From: Cyanodermella asteris
Lineage: Eukaryota; Ascomycota; Lecanoromycetes; Ostropales; Stictidaceae
NCBI GenBank assembly: GCA_900618795.1
Contig: UYJD01000009.1
Coordinates: 627,823-691,822, forward strand
Direction of reading: 5' to 3'
Length of the DNA: 64,000 nucleotides
A program made the translations under genes and the position numbers. The notes under the pieces were generated by a model that did no database searches, had not been told where the DNA came from, and was given only the letters and a program-made list of their open reading frames with translations. How positions within the stretch are numbered: the first letter of the stretch is position 1; every line of letters begins with the position of its first letter. Positions 1 through 11,148 of this stretch are shown piece by piece.

Positions 1-512
1 CTAGTAATTACAGCCTGTAGCGACCAAAATTGCGTGCGTGGTGGTGCTTACAAGTTGGTGGGTAGTTATGAACATATGCCGCGGATGGGGACTTTCCGGC
101 GGCCATGTACAATGTTGATTATGGGCAATTTTTTGCGGATGCAGAAACATGTAGAGGTAGAATTGTGTACAACGTCACTTTTCAAAAAGGTCTTCAATGG
201 TATGTGAGGTAGGTAGCATCTACGAACATGCGCAGATGGTTAACACATGGATCAGAGCGACTTGTTTCTGTCAACTCACTTTGGTGCCTCACGTGACAGA
301 AGGCACCTTTTGAGTTCCTCCCGATATCCTTCCGTGCGTGCTCTTGGACACGACTACAAACAAAGAAAACTCGTCACGGGCAGTGAGACACTAACTGTAT
401 TGGCTAACTTGCAAAATCCACCAGAGCTCTCGTCGGTGTTTCACTAGTCTCTCAATATCGCTTGTGCTTGCCCAGGCACTTGCACGTCTGTAAACATATC
501 CTCGACCTAGTT
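1..512. other. No gene recognised (window start)
   Basis: I see no supported gene here. One open frame at 247-447 has no family resemblance and no splice partners. The stretch is the 3-prime flank of the SDR gene that ends at 513. Confidence 0.5.
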
Positions 513-1316
513 TCAATGTCCACCAGTCGAACATGTAATGCCACCATCTACCACAATCTCCTGACCCGTCACGTAGCGCGCCTCGTCAGAAACCAGAAAC
601 AGGGCCGCGTGAGCAACATCCCAAGCATCACCCATGCGACCCATCGGAACTTGTGCATCGCGTTTCTGCTTGAAAGCCTCGTAGTCACCGTCCGCATACC
701 TCGCAGCCATCTGAAACGTATACGGCGTTTCCATCAGTCCGGGAACCACGGTATTGAGTCGGACGCCCTTGTCCGCGTACATGACGGCCGTCGAGCGGGT
801 GAACTGCATCAACGCGGCCTTGCTCGCGTTGTATGCCACCTGCGGTTTCCCAACGTAGCGCATCCCCGCGATGCTTCCGACGCTCACGATACTGCCGGAG
901 CCCTGGCTCTCCATGATGGGCAGCACAAAGTGACACGTCAGGTAGACGCTCTTGAGGTTGATGGCCATCTGCGCATCCCACGTTTCCGGGCTCATGGTGG
1001 CGGGAGCCCCCGGCTCGGAGCGTCCGACGTTGTTGACTAGGATGTCGATTCGGCCGTGCTTGTCCATGCACGACTCGACCAACGACTCTACGGACTCGGT
1101 GTCTGTGGCGTCGGTCTGGAAGACGTCGCACACTCCGTTTTCCGCTCGGATCTTGTCTCTCGTGACTTTGGCCGACGCCAGGGTGCGATTGCCGCCGACG
1201 ACTTTGGCTCCCTGTCTTGCTAAGAGGACGGCACAAGCGGCTCCGATGCCCCATCCTTCGCCCTCCGTCTGCCCTAAGCCGGTGATGAGGACGACTTTTC
1301 CTGTCAGATCGAGCAT
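513..1316 (-). CDS. Short-chain dehydrogenase/reductase (SDR)
   Basis: A single exon encodes 267 aa, the normal size for a classical SDR. Visible landmarks are a Rossmann glycine motif near the N terminus (TGLGQTEGEGWGIG, slightly longer than the usual TGxxxGIG), the NNVG strand motif, the catalytic YNASK (YxxxK) with a preceding Ser-rich strand (VSVGSIAG), and the C-terminal VTGQEIVVDGG typical of FabG-like members. It should be a soluble NAD(P)(H)-dependent alcohol/ketone oxidoreductase; the substrate cannot be read from sequence. I start at the ATG at 1316 because the more upstream in-frame start-like codon is TTG. A TATA-like run lies about 70 bp upstream. The gene has no obvious partner; the next gene leftward is outside the window. 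Confidence 0.9.
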   Translation of the reverse strand: MLDLTGKVVLITGLGQTEGEGWGIGAACAVLLARQGAKVVGGNRTLASAKVTRDKIRAENGVCDVFQTDATDTESVESLVESCMDKHGRIDILVNNVGRSEPGAPATMSPETWDAQMAINLKSVYLTCHFVLPIMESQGSGSIVSVGSIAGMRYVGKPQVAYNASKAALMQFTRSTAVMYADKGVRLNTVVPGLMETPYTFQMAARYADGDYEAFKQKRDAQVPMGRMGDAWDVAHAALFLVSDEARYVTGQEIVVDGGITCSTGGH

Positions 1317-2786
1317 TCTGGCTAGTTGTGTTGGCAAGCTGAATGGACAAGTAGAGTCTACGCTGCTGATGCGGTTCTATCCAGATATATATATCTTCGT
1401 CTCCCGGAACTTTCAGCGAGGAACGTGTAAAACCCGAGCATGGTCCTACCAATAACCCCACAAATGCTCCCTGATATGGCCAGGATGAACAGTCTTGTTT
1501 TCATGGCAGCTCATCATACAGTCGCCAGATTGTTGTCTCTCACTTAGACGACGCTCATTACCAATGGTGAGCCTTGGAGACTGTAACCTGTCGAACGACT
1601 TATTCGGCTAGAACCTGCTATCAGACCTATACTTGTAAGTCTGACTCGACCAGGTTCTTAGGCCGCAAGTAGCTGCTCGGCAGCACTATAGCTGTGAGAA
1701 GGCCCGTGATTTGTTGCCGAAAATATTCGACGGCTAGAGGAGACCGGTACTTGCTCATTGACCACGGGCTCGTGATGTACGGCAGTAGTCGAGCCTCATA
1801 GACGCCCAATTCCTTTCGGACCCATGCTAGCGCAGATGTTTCTCACTTCGCCTTTCGGTGACCTGTGCACCACGCTTGTGTCCCCCTTGCGTGGCTCGAA
1901 TCGACATGTCATGACGTCGAGCTTGACGTCCAGCAAGACTTGTCGCGTCGATTGAGTCAAGGCTGCCTGGTCCGGAATTGAGACAAGCCCTTCGAAATTC
2001 CCGGTCCTCTCGGACATCGACCAGGCTCTACGTAGGCGGCAAATTGAAGCAGATTGTCAGTCCGCACGGACCACACGATATGGCGAAGTGCACACTAGGT
2101 AAGAAGGCGTCGGAATGATGTCGATTCAGGAGACAGCGAACGGGAATACGGAACATCGTACGAACAGCTTTCTGAAGTCCCGAAACTTCACGCCTTTTGA
2201 AAGCGCTAATCTGCACACAGTCAGGCATGAAGCTCGCGGAGTCCCGTGAATTTGAATGCACGGATTCGTCCAAGATCTGCCTCGAGGCTCTGACACATCC
2301 AGGACTTGGCCAGTCTGTGGAAGCACGAGTGTCTGAAATCTAGGTATGACATAGCCGCTCGTACCAGATGTCTGGTGGTCTTCGTGATGGGCGAAGACCC
2401 GTGCAGAGACGGACGCAGAGAATCGTTTCACGAAAGAGGGTTTACCTAGGAAACTGAATCTTCGTGTTCAAGATAGCCATGAAAGCTTGCTTGGGTGAAG
2501 CTGCTTGCTCGAGGGCAGTACTATACACGCCCAGTGCGCTGCGAGGTGACGACTGATTCTTCACGTAACGAATTGATATCCTGATTGCAATAGTTATACA
2601 TTCAGCTGTCGAACACTACAAAGGCCTGGTTCGCTAGGGCGGATCCAGCGTGATCGGCAGTTTCAACAAAGCCTGTCAAAAGCGGAAACTCCAGACCCAT
2701 GCGCCAAACGTTTTTTTCAACAACACATTTGCGGGTTGCATTGTCCCAAGACCAGACGCATTTCCCACTTCCCGCTCGGGTCCTTC
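1317..2786. other. Intergenic; possible eroded coding on minus strand
   Basis: No intact gene is seen. On the minus strand between about 1627 and 2431 there are four short overlapping open stretches in different frames that read like protein rather than random sequence, for example a segment with YEARLLPYITSPWS near 1790. They do not join through plausible introns into one product and I do not recognise the family. This could be a decayed gene or chance. Confidence 0.3.
1386..1394 (-). promoter_or_regulatory. TATA-like element of the SDR gene
   Basis: An alternating TA run, symmetric on both strands, sits about 70 bp upstream of the SDR start codon, within the usual distance for a fungal TATA box. 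It is assigned by position and composition only. Confidence 0.35.
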
Positions 2787-4645
2787 TTACTCCCGGGCGC
2801 TTCTCGTGGTCCTTTTGTTGACCTCAGCCTGAACCTTCTCGGAACCAGTAGCAGCGGCATCGACAGCCTTGTCCTTGGCGTCCTTGGCAGCTGCCTTTGT
2901 CTTGTCGGCCGCAGCCTTGGCCTTCTCCTGAACAGCCGGGCTGCTGGCACCAAGACCGATGAGGCTGGTGAGAATGAAAAGGACGGTAACGATACCAACA
3001 ACGATAGCGCCGGCGACGTCGGGCAAGAAACGGGCAGCCTCAATCGGGTCCTTCTGAACGAGCTCGATGAACAGCTTGCCACGCTCCTGGATGTACAGCA
3101 GAGGGTCGTCACCGAAAACGAGGTCAGTGGGCGACTTGGGCTTCTCGGGCTTCTCGAGCTCCTCTGGTTTGGCGGCATCGAGCTCAGCGTCCTGGATGGG
3201 CTTCTTGATATCGATGGTCTTCTCGCGGATAGTCTTGGCCTCCTCGATGCTGTGTCCGATGTAGACGTTATCGAAGAGAATGTCGTTTTGCATGGTCCAG
3301 ATTTCAAAGCCAATCTGCAATCTTGTTAGCATTTATGAATCAAGGTTGTCACTCGGGTTTGACTCACAGCTCCCATGGGCTCGAAGTTGGCCGGGGTCTT
3401 ATCTTCGAAGTAGTTTGGGTTCTTGATCTGGCGTGGCTTCCAGACGCCCTTGTACTCGGGGTTGTCAATGTAAGGAGCGGTCCACTTGCCCTTGTAGGCA
3501 GGGTTCTTGGTCATGGGCTTCTCCCACTTGCCGCAGCCAGAGGCCTCCTCGCACTTGGGGTTGTTGACCATGGGCGCGACCCAGTCACCGTCCTCGTCGT
3601 CGTCCCAGTCCTCGGGCTTGGCAGCCTCGGGGTCGGGAATCAGGGTAGGCTCGTTGTCCAACCAGTCTTCGGGCTTCTGGGCGTCCTCGTTGACAATCTC
3701 GAACGGTGCATCCTCATCCCAGTCCTCGGGCTTGGTCGCCTCGGGGTCAGGAATGCGGGCGGTGTCGACCCAGGTCTCGGGCTTCTTGTCATCAGGGTCC
3801 TCGATCTCCTTGGGCGGGTTGACAGAGGGAGAGAAGTTCTCAAGAAGAGTGCCGTTCTTGGCATCGTTGCCGTCGATCAGGATCTGGAAGCTCTGGTCGG
3901 GCTTGACGATCAGGGTGTAAGTGTGGGAGAGCTTGCCGGTTCTGATCAGGGGGGCGGCGTCCAGGTGCTTCTCCTCGTACTCCTTGGTCTTGGGGTTCTT
4001 GTGACGGAAGATAAAGTGAACCTTGTTGGTCATGCCGCACTTGTCGGGGCCGAACATGATGATGTAGGGAGAAGTGTTGGCGAACTCCTCCTGATGGAGG
4101 GCCTTGTTGTCTTGGAGCAGCTTCATGTACGCGCCACCACACTGAAGGTCGTTCTGAAGCTGGACTTCATACTGAACGACGAGTGTTTTGCCCTTGTTGC
4201 CAATCTTCTTAGGGAACTTGGCAGAAATGGCGTGGTGAGCGGCGGCATTTTTGACCACCAGACCCTTATCGCCCTTGATTGCGAGGTACTCGTGCGGCTC
4301 CTCAACGGACCATTCGCCGACATAGGCCCAGTCTTCCTCGCTCTGAGGATCTTCCTTCTTGGCCTTGGAGATCTTCCATCGAGATTCCCAGTCATCTGTG
4401 AATTGTTCAAAGAACGGGGCCTTTGGGAGGCTAAGCGGCTATAGAAGAGTCAGCAGCAGCTTCAATTGCGACTCGATCGCGAAGTATATACTTACAGAGA
4501 AGGTAGGCTTCTCGCCGAGGGACGAAGTGACGGACTCGACGGCCGAAGAGACTGACGAAGCGACGGAGCTTGCAGAGTCGGCAGCGTCAGCACGGGCTCC
4601 TGCAACGAGCAGGGCCGCAACGATGGCGGCGGCGTTGTAACGCAT
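2787..4645 (-). CDS. clxA: Calnexin (ER lectin chaperone)
   Basis: Three exons (4496-4645, 3368-4438, 2787-3314) join in frame to 582 aa, the usual length for fungal calnexin. The protein starts with a signal peptide ([19 protein letters not shown]). The lumenal globular domain follows ([48 protein letters not shown]). The Pro-rich arm has repeated PDPEAxKPEDWD units and then GxWxxPxIDNPxYKG units. One membrane segment ([20 protein letters not shown]) and a short cytosolic tail rich in Lys, Ala and Glu close the protein. Calnexin binds monoglucosylated glycoproteins in the ER membrane and assists folding. The Cys pair in the arm (CEEASGCG) and the lumenal Cys positions match the family. The introns have GTAAGT/GTGAGT donors. 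The assignment is secure; the symbol follows Aspergillus usage. Confidence 0.97.
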
Positions 4646-5511
4646 TGTTAAGTAATGCTCGAGTCGTGCCTCTCGAATTGGCAAGCAGAAGTGAGCGCAG
4701 GCGGAGAGAAGAGGGAGTGTGGGTGGAGGAGAGGTGGTGGTAGAGATGGAAGAGGAGAGTGCGTGATGTGAGAAGGTGTCTGGCAGTCGGGAGGAGCTTG
4801 CAGTCGGATTTAATATTATGTGGGGAAGGGAAGCTTCTCGCGCTGCTACTTTGTGAGATGCCAGCTGGCCTTTCCGCGCACGCCTTGAGCCCTGCCGGCG
4901 ACGAGAACCACGTCTACGATTAGAGCAAGGACCGACGGCCTCTCGGCACGCCGTTGTGACCCATGTTTGACACGAATTAGCCCAACGTGTCCATCATCGT
5001 GAGCTTCGCTTAGCTTACGCACTACTGCGCAGCAATGTGGCCTTTCATGTTGGCGGATCTCATCTTCCCGCCGCGCCGCCAAGGTCCCGCCGGCAGCCAA
5101 CCACTCGACACTCACGCTGAAGATGACAATGTTGGTCGAGCATCCACGGATACATTCAACGTATGGTCATCAGATCGATGGTATACCCAACTCGGGTTTT
5201 ATTTGGATGGGATTTTATTCTCTGCTCGTCCGGTTCGTCCTGAAAGAGGAGCCAGAAGCTGCGTCGGCCCGTCCATCACCATGCATTAGCTTCACATTGT
5301 CTCGGTACCTCTCATCGTCTTCAAGGACAGTACCAGTAGCTGGGTTCATAGCAGCAAGACGTGCAGTAATGCCATTGCCGTCCTCCAACACACGAAATCG
5401 GCCTACGCTGACGATCAAATCTCACGAGAGCAGGTCTATATCTTTCAAATTTCGCTTTATACAAAGAAAATGCCAATGATGCTGACACAGCTTTTCCATG
5501 CTAATATACAC
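4646..5511. other. Calnexin upstream region and ATP3 downstream flank
   Basis: Both neighbouring genes run on the minus strand, so this holds the calnexin promoter (right of 4646) and the 3-prime flank of ATP3. A purine-rich tract at about 4705-4770 (pyrimidine-rich on the transcribed sense) lies just upstream of the calnexin start, a common feature of active fungal promoters. No further gene is supported. Confidence 0.45.
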
Positions 5512-6758
5512 TCATGCGTCTTCGGATGCTGTGGCACCAGTGATAATCTCCACCAGCTCGCCAGTAATCACGGCCTGGCGAGTACGGTTGAAGAGGATGG
5601 TGAACTTCTGGATCATCTCACCAGCGTTCTTGGAGGCGTTCTGTATACCTGGTCAGCCGTCTATCCCATACATATACGAATTGATTTGTACTCACGTCCA
5701 TGGCGTTGCGGCGAGCGGATTGCTCGCAGGCGTGGCCTTCGGCAAGAGCCCAGAACAAGGCGTTGGCCAGAGAGTATTCGCGGAGGTTTCCCAGCACCGA
5801 GTCGTCGATCTCGAAGGCCGAGAAGTTTGGCGAGTTCAGGATAGCCTCCTCCGAGTAGGCCTCAATCGGTGTGGCCTCGTAACTCTGAGCATTGATGAAC
5901 TTGTTGTAGATGATCTGTATGCTCGCGTAATCGGTCGGGAGGAGGGCGATCTGGTCGGCAATTGATTGAGCATCGGCGAACGTGGGAACGTCCTTGCCGA
6001 TACCTGCGAAGCTCATGACAATGTTCTTGGGCGCAGCACGGGACAGCTGTGCCTTCGACTTCTCGCCGATGATAACGAGGTCGGCACTGGGTTTCTCCTC
6101 GAGGATGCGGCGAGTCTTCTTGGACAGACCGGAGTGGATACCACCGCAGAGACCCTTGTCGGAGCTGCAAACGACCAACAGCGTCTTCTTATCACCCTCC
6201 TCAGGCTTGGTCTCGGCGTTCTCGAAGACCGTGTTGGATGTCTGGCCGTAGTTTCGCGACTCAACCATGGCGCGCTGCGCTCGGGTGAGCTTGGTCGAGG
6301 CGACAATCTTCATGGTCTTGGTGATCTTCTCGATGTTGCGAATCGACTTGAGACGCTGCTCGATCTCGCGAAGAGTCGCATAGCCGGCAGCGTTGGCGGC
6401 GACGGGCCTGTGAAAGTATCAGCAAAGCGTCTTCGTGGTGCTGCGTGCGTTCGCAAAGCAGTGACGGCAGGCAGATCTGGCAGTCACCAGCCGACCACCA
6501 TTCTCCTACAGAACGAGGTCCATCTCTTCCAGTCGGCCGAATCAGAACTCCGAAGAGCTTCCATTCGACGCCAGTTCCAATATCGCCCCGACGTTCAACT
6601 TGTTTGCACGCTTTGTCAACAATGTCCTCCTCTTTGTTCTTGCCCAATCTCTGCCTGCCCACGACCCATTCGCAATCATTGGAAAGACAGGAGGAGACTT
6701 ACCGGGCAGCCGCAGCTGCGGAGGCCCTCAGTACCGGTCTAGCAGCTTTTGACAGCAT
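5512..6758 (-). CDS. ATP3: ATP synthase F1 subunit gamma, mitochondrial
   Basis: Three exons (6703-6758, 5696-6407, 5512-5640) join in frame to 298 aa. The N terminus is Ala/Arg-rich ([19 protein letters not shown]) and should be the mitochondrial presequence. The mature part begins with the helix [20 protein letters not shown] followed by [12 protein letters not shown], then contains [12 protein letters not shown]. The C-terminal helix, [13 protein letters not shown] followed by [17 protein letters not shown], is diagnostic. The gamma subunit forms the rotating central stalk inside the alpha3beta3 head and couples proton flow to ATP synthesis. The last intron begins right after the RRNAMD motif and its body stays open in frame, which could mislead automatic prediction; the joined version restores the conserved C terminus. 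The gene is divergent from TOP1 with a 388-bp shared upstream region. Confidence 0.97.
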
Positions 6759-7146
6759 CTTGCACACTGTCTGGAGTGGAGTTTGAGCTTTGGAAGAAGT
6801 CAAGATGGCCGTCGTGTAGTTCCTAACGAGCTCTGCGGTTGTTCGGAAAACCGCTAAGCCGGATTCGGCGCGATGCCAAGGCCCATACAATGGACTTAGG
6901 CAAATTCGGCGTTCCCGCCCTCTGTGGTCTGTTCCTCTTCTCTTCACCCTCACATCGCCTGACTCTCTTCTGTCTCATTCTCTCACTTTCACTATTGCCA
7001 CGCATCGCTCCGCCGTACTCCTGAGGCGTTTTGCGCGCCCATGTCTTGATTTCGCGCGCCCACGTGCTGAGATCTCTCATTCACTCAATCACCAACCTCA
7101 CCAACCACTGCTCTCTAGCACGCGTCTACTGCCCCGACTCGCAAGG
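6759..7146. promoter_or_regulatory. Shared divergent promoter region of ATP3 and TOP1
   Basis: This 388-bp spacer lies between two divergently transcribed genes and must hold both promoters. The TOP1-proximal half is pyrimidine-rich (about 6935-7000 and 7080-7130) and contains two copies of a GCGCGCCCA-type block around 7033 and 7052. No canonical TATA box is seen. Bidirectional use is inferred from layout. Confidence 0.5.
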
Positions 7147-10029
7147 ATGAGTGACTCCGAGGACGACAGACCCCTCAGAAAGAGCGTCACAAACGGCAAT
7201 AGCACGAGTGAGTCCGCTTTCTCCCGATGTCGGAGCTACTTAGTCTATTGTGCTGGCAAGCTGCTTTTGTCCCGGTATCATGAGGTCGGGCATGGCAAGC
7301 CATTGTCACAAAGAACTGGGTTCAAAGCTTCTTCGTGTTCCCTCTGACCGAGACTGACCCACTACCAGCAATCAAATCCAAAGACAAAATCTCGAAGAGC
7401 GTTGATGACGCTATGGACCAGACAGACGGGGCCACTAATGGTGCCCCTCTTGGCATCTCGATTCGAAATGGTCCTGTTGACGAGATGGACGTTGATAAGG
7501 CCAATGGTGCTGTTACAGGCAAGAGGAAATCGCGTGGAAGCCTCACAAACGGGAAGACCTACAAGGAAGCGAGCGAATCTGACGATGAACCTTTGGTAAG
7601 TTGGTCTTTTGGTTTCTCAATATGCTTCTCCTGACACTGTCCAGAATAAGAAGCGTCGGAAATCTGCGAAACCGGCCGCGGTTTATTCAGACTCCGATGA
7701 TGACGCACCTCTGGTTGTGAAGAAGGGCTTGAAGCCGGTCAAGAAAGAGCCACCAAGCGCCATGGAAACATCAGTTTTGCCGGACGATGACTCGGATGTG
7801 CCTCTCGGCAAGAAGAAGAGACTTGCAGAGGTCAAGGCCAAGATTGAAAGGAAAACTGAGAAGGAGTCGAGGGCGCTGGAGAAAGCCGACAAGGCGAAGA
7901 AGAAACCTTCCACTGGCGGAGCAAAGACGCCTGCAAAGAAAGTAAAGAAGGAAGATTCGGACGACGATATTCCACTGAGCAAGACGAAGAAGGCCAAGCC
8001 CGCCGCCACGCCTGTCAAGAAGGGCAAGCAGGCCAAAAAGGAAGAATCGCCTGACCAGGAAGATGAGGAAGATCAGGACGACGAGGACGCCTGGTGGAAG
8101 GACCCTACGGGTGGTGATGGTACCATCAAATGGAAGACACTTCAGCATGCTGGCGTCGTCTTTCCACCTCCCTACGAGCGCCTTCCCAAGAACGTCAAGC
8201 TCTTGTACGATGGCAAGCCTGTTGACTTGGCCGAGGAAGCTGAAGAAGTTGCCGGATTCTACGGTGCCATGCTGGACTCGACTGTGAATGTTGGCAATCC
8301 CACGTTCAACAAGAATTTTTTTTCCGACTTTCGCGAGTATCTGAAGAAGACAGGCGGTGCCAAGGACAAGGACGGCAACAAGGTAGATATCAAGGAATTC
8401 GAAAAGTGCGACTTTTCCAAGATCTTTGAGCACTTCTCGGGCGAACGCGCGAAGAAAAAGAACGCCACCAAGGATGAGAAGAAGGCTGCAAAAGCCGCCA
8501 AAGATGAGGCAGAGGCGCCCTATATCTACTGTACATGGGATGGCAAGCAGCAGAAGGTCGGCAATTTCCGTGTTGAGCCGCCAGGATTGTTCCGTGGACG
8601 CGGCGAGCACCCAAAGACCGGCAAGGTCAAGAAACGTGTTCAACCCGAGCAGATCACAATCAACATTGGCAAGGAAGCTGTCGTTCCAGCACCCCCGGAA
8701 GGTCACAAATGGAAAGAGGTCAAACATGACCAGGAGGGCACCTGGCTGGCGATGTGGAAAGAGAATATCAACGACGCCCACAAGTACGTCATGCTTGCTG
8801 CCAATTCCGACGTCAAGGGCAAAGCCGACCATAAAAAATTCGAGAAGGCTCGCGAGCTGAAGAAACACATTGCCAGGATTCGCAAAGACTACACGAGAGA
8901 ATTGAAGGCTGAGAAGACTGCCGATCGCCAGCGAGCCACCGCCATGTATCTCATTGACAAGTTTGCCCTTCGTGCCGGAAACGAAAAGGGCGACGATGAG
9001 GCCGACACTGTTGGTTGCTGCTCTCTCAAATACGAGCATGTCGAGCTTAAGCCTCCCAATACCGTCATCTTCGATTTCCTGGGCAAAGACAGCATCCGCT
9101 TCCACAATGAGGTCGTCGTTGATCAGCAGGTCTTCAAGAATTTGAAGATTTTCAAGAAGGCTCCCAAAGCCGAGGGCGATGATATCTTTGACCGATTGAC
9201 GACCTCGAGCTTGAACAAGCATCTCAATAACTGCATGCCGGGCTTGACTGCAAAGGTCTTCCGTACCTTCAATGCGTCGAATACTTTCTCGGAGTTGCTG
9301 TCTAAGCTACAGCCCGGCGGAACTGTCCAGGAGAAGATCAAGCAGTACAATGATGCCAATCGCGAGGTCGCCATCATCTGTAATCACAAGCGCACTGTCG
9401 GTGCCGCCCACGAAGCGTCCATGGAGAAGATGAGTGAGCGCATCAAGGGCCTTCATTACCAGAAGTGGAGGCTCAAGCAACAAATGCTGGATCTCGACCC
9501 CAAGCTCAAGAAGAAGAAGGGCGCCGATTACTTCTCCCTCGAATCCGAAGGCCTCGACGAGGACTGGGTTAAGGAACATCAAACATTCCTTATCGAGCAA
9601 GAGAAGATCAAGATCGAAAAGAAGTTCGCCAAAGAAAACGAGAAGCTCGCCGAGAATAACGAGAAGGAGATGAAGCCTAAGGAGCTCGACGAACGTCTCA
9701 AAGTACTCAAAGAGATGGAGAAGCAGTTTGCCCGGGAGAACAAGACCAAGAAGATCGAAGCCGAGGGCAAGGCGCCAACGGTCGAGAAGCTAGAGACGAA
9801 CTTGGAGAAGATCGAGACGCGCATCGACAACATGAAGCTGCAGGCCGCAGACAAGGAAGAGAACAAGGAGGTTGCGCTCGGCACGTCCAAGATCAACTAC
9901 ATCGACCCCCGTCTCACGCAGGCTTTCTGCGCCAAGTTCAATTTGCCAATTGAGAAGCTCTTCAGCAAGACGTTACGCGAGAAGTTCGAGTGGGCGATCA
10001 AATCTGCCGACGCCAATTGGCGATTCTAA
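7147..10029 (+). CDS. TOP1: DNA topoisomerase I (type IB)
   Basis: Three exons (7147-7207, 7369-7595, 7645-10029) join in frame to 890 aa. The first about 190 residues are charged and low-complexity, with KKxK-type nuclear localisation stretches and acidic SDDD clusters, as in eukaryotic TOP1. The core follows (DAWWKDPTGG, FPPPYERLPKNVKLLYDGKPV). Catalytic-pocket motifs are KFALRAGNEK (Arg), KVFRTFNASNTF, ICNHKRTVG, and a linker helix region rich in Lys and Glu. The C-terminal SKINYIDPR holds the active-site Tyr at about residue 848. The enzyme makes transient single-strand breaks through a 3-prime phosphotyrosine and relaxes supercoils ahead of polymerases. It is head-to-head with ATP3. Confidence 0.97.
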
Positions 10030-11148
10030 GTCAGCATCTCAGCCGACCGCTTCACAATCAAAGATGGGACCTGTCAGTCCTACTGCTGTCATGTAGCTGA
10101 TTCCCTGGGTAGGAGGACATTTTTTCGAGACACGGAATCACATTTAGCGAGGCAGGCGTTGGGGGCCTTTTGTATTGCTTTTTTTCCCATGTTTTTGCTC
10201 TCACCTGGATCTTCAACTGGATGTGACCAACAGACAACAGGACCGCGAAGACCGAGACATGTCGCTCGCGCCAAAGCTAATGAAGACCTTTTTTTGCTGG
10301 GCAGAGAGAGTCGATCATCCCTTGTCGGATGTGAACTGGTCCATTAGACAGACAGCCAGCCAGCTTAGAGGTGCTGTTATGGCTGGAGCATAAAAAACCA
10401 AAATCATGATCTACCCGGAAACATTTTTGCCACCTCGTAATTCAAGTATGTGCGCTTGCGGGTTTATTGTGGGAGTGGTTAGTCACTGTTCTTGATCCAT
10501 TTGTTTTTAAAAATAAAATAAAAAATTTCGCGTAAAAATGTCAATTGCCTCGGAACCAGGCTGGCGGGTTCGCGATATCCGGAGCCTGCGATTTTGATCA
10601 AAAATTGGATGGATATCTTACTATCTCACGGTACACGAGAGCACAGGTTGATAGAGTGTGACGAAACAATTTGTATTTTGTCTCTTTCTCGAGCAATCAT
10701 CTCGGGGCAATCGCACCTTCTCGGATGCATCTGTCCTCGCTTCGGCCCTTCATCCCGTGATGCTCATTATTACTACCACCCCTTACGTAGATTCGTGTCC
10801 ATAGCAATTCAATAAACGTTCTCGGTCGTGCAAAAACTTCGCGTCGGCCAAGCAGTCCAACTTCCATGCTCAGCGTGGACTCCATTCCACCAAGGAACGC
10901 ATTCACAGTCTCAAAAGCTCCATCTGTCTTGGCATGCGCCCTATCTGCTCGTCATGTACACATTCGAGCATGCGTTGGCCTGACAAGGCCGAAAGATGCC
11001 AAAAAGTCGTTTCCGCGGTTCTGAGGTGCCTGTTGCTTCAATCGTACTCCCGCCCACTCGTCGTCCCTGCCATTAAAATACATTCTGTCGTGTAGCGCAA
11101 CCGTGCAGTTGAGCCATCACCCCACTGCTCCTCATCCGAGCCGGACTC
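10030..11148. other. Intergenic, convergent flanks; A/T-rich patch
   Basis: TOP1 and the DUF2406 gene converge on this 1.1-kb stretch. It holds their 3-prime flanks, an A-rich patch at about 10505-10530 and several T runs. No gene is supported. Confidence 0.45.

Noticed and set aside
3323-4444. Plus-strand open frame of 373 codons
   Set aside because: Antisense shadow of the calnexin exons and intron; Leu/Val/Gly-rich mirror of the calnexin codons.
7771-9222. Minus-strand open frame of 483 codons
   Set aside because: It lies wholly antisense to TOP1 exon 3 and is hydrophobic only because it mirrors Lys/Glu-rich codons. It has no start context or family resemblance.
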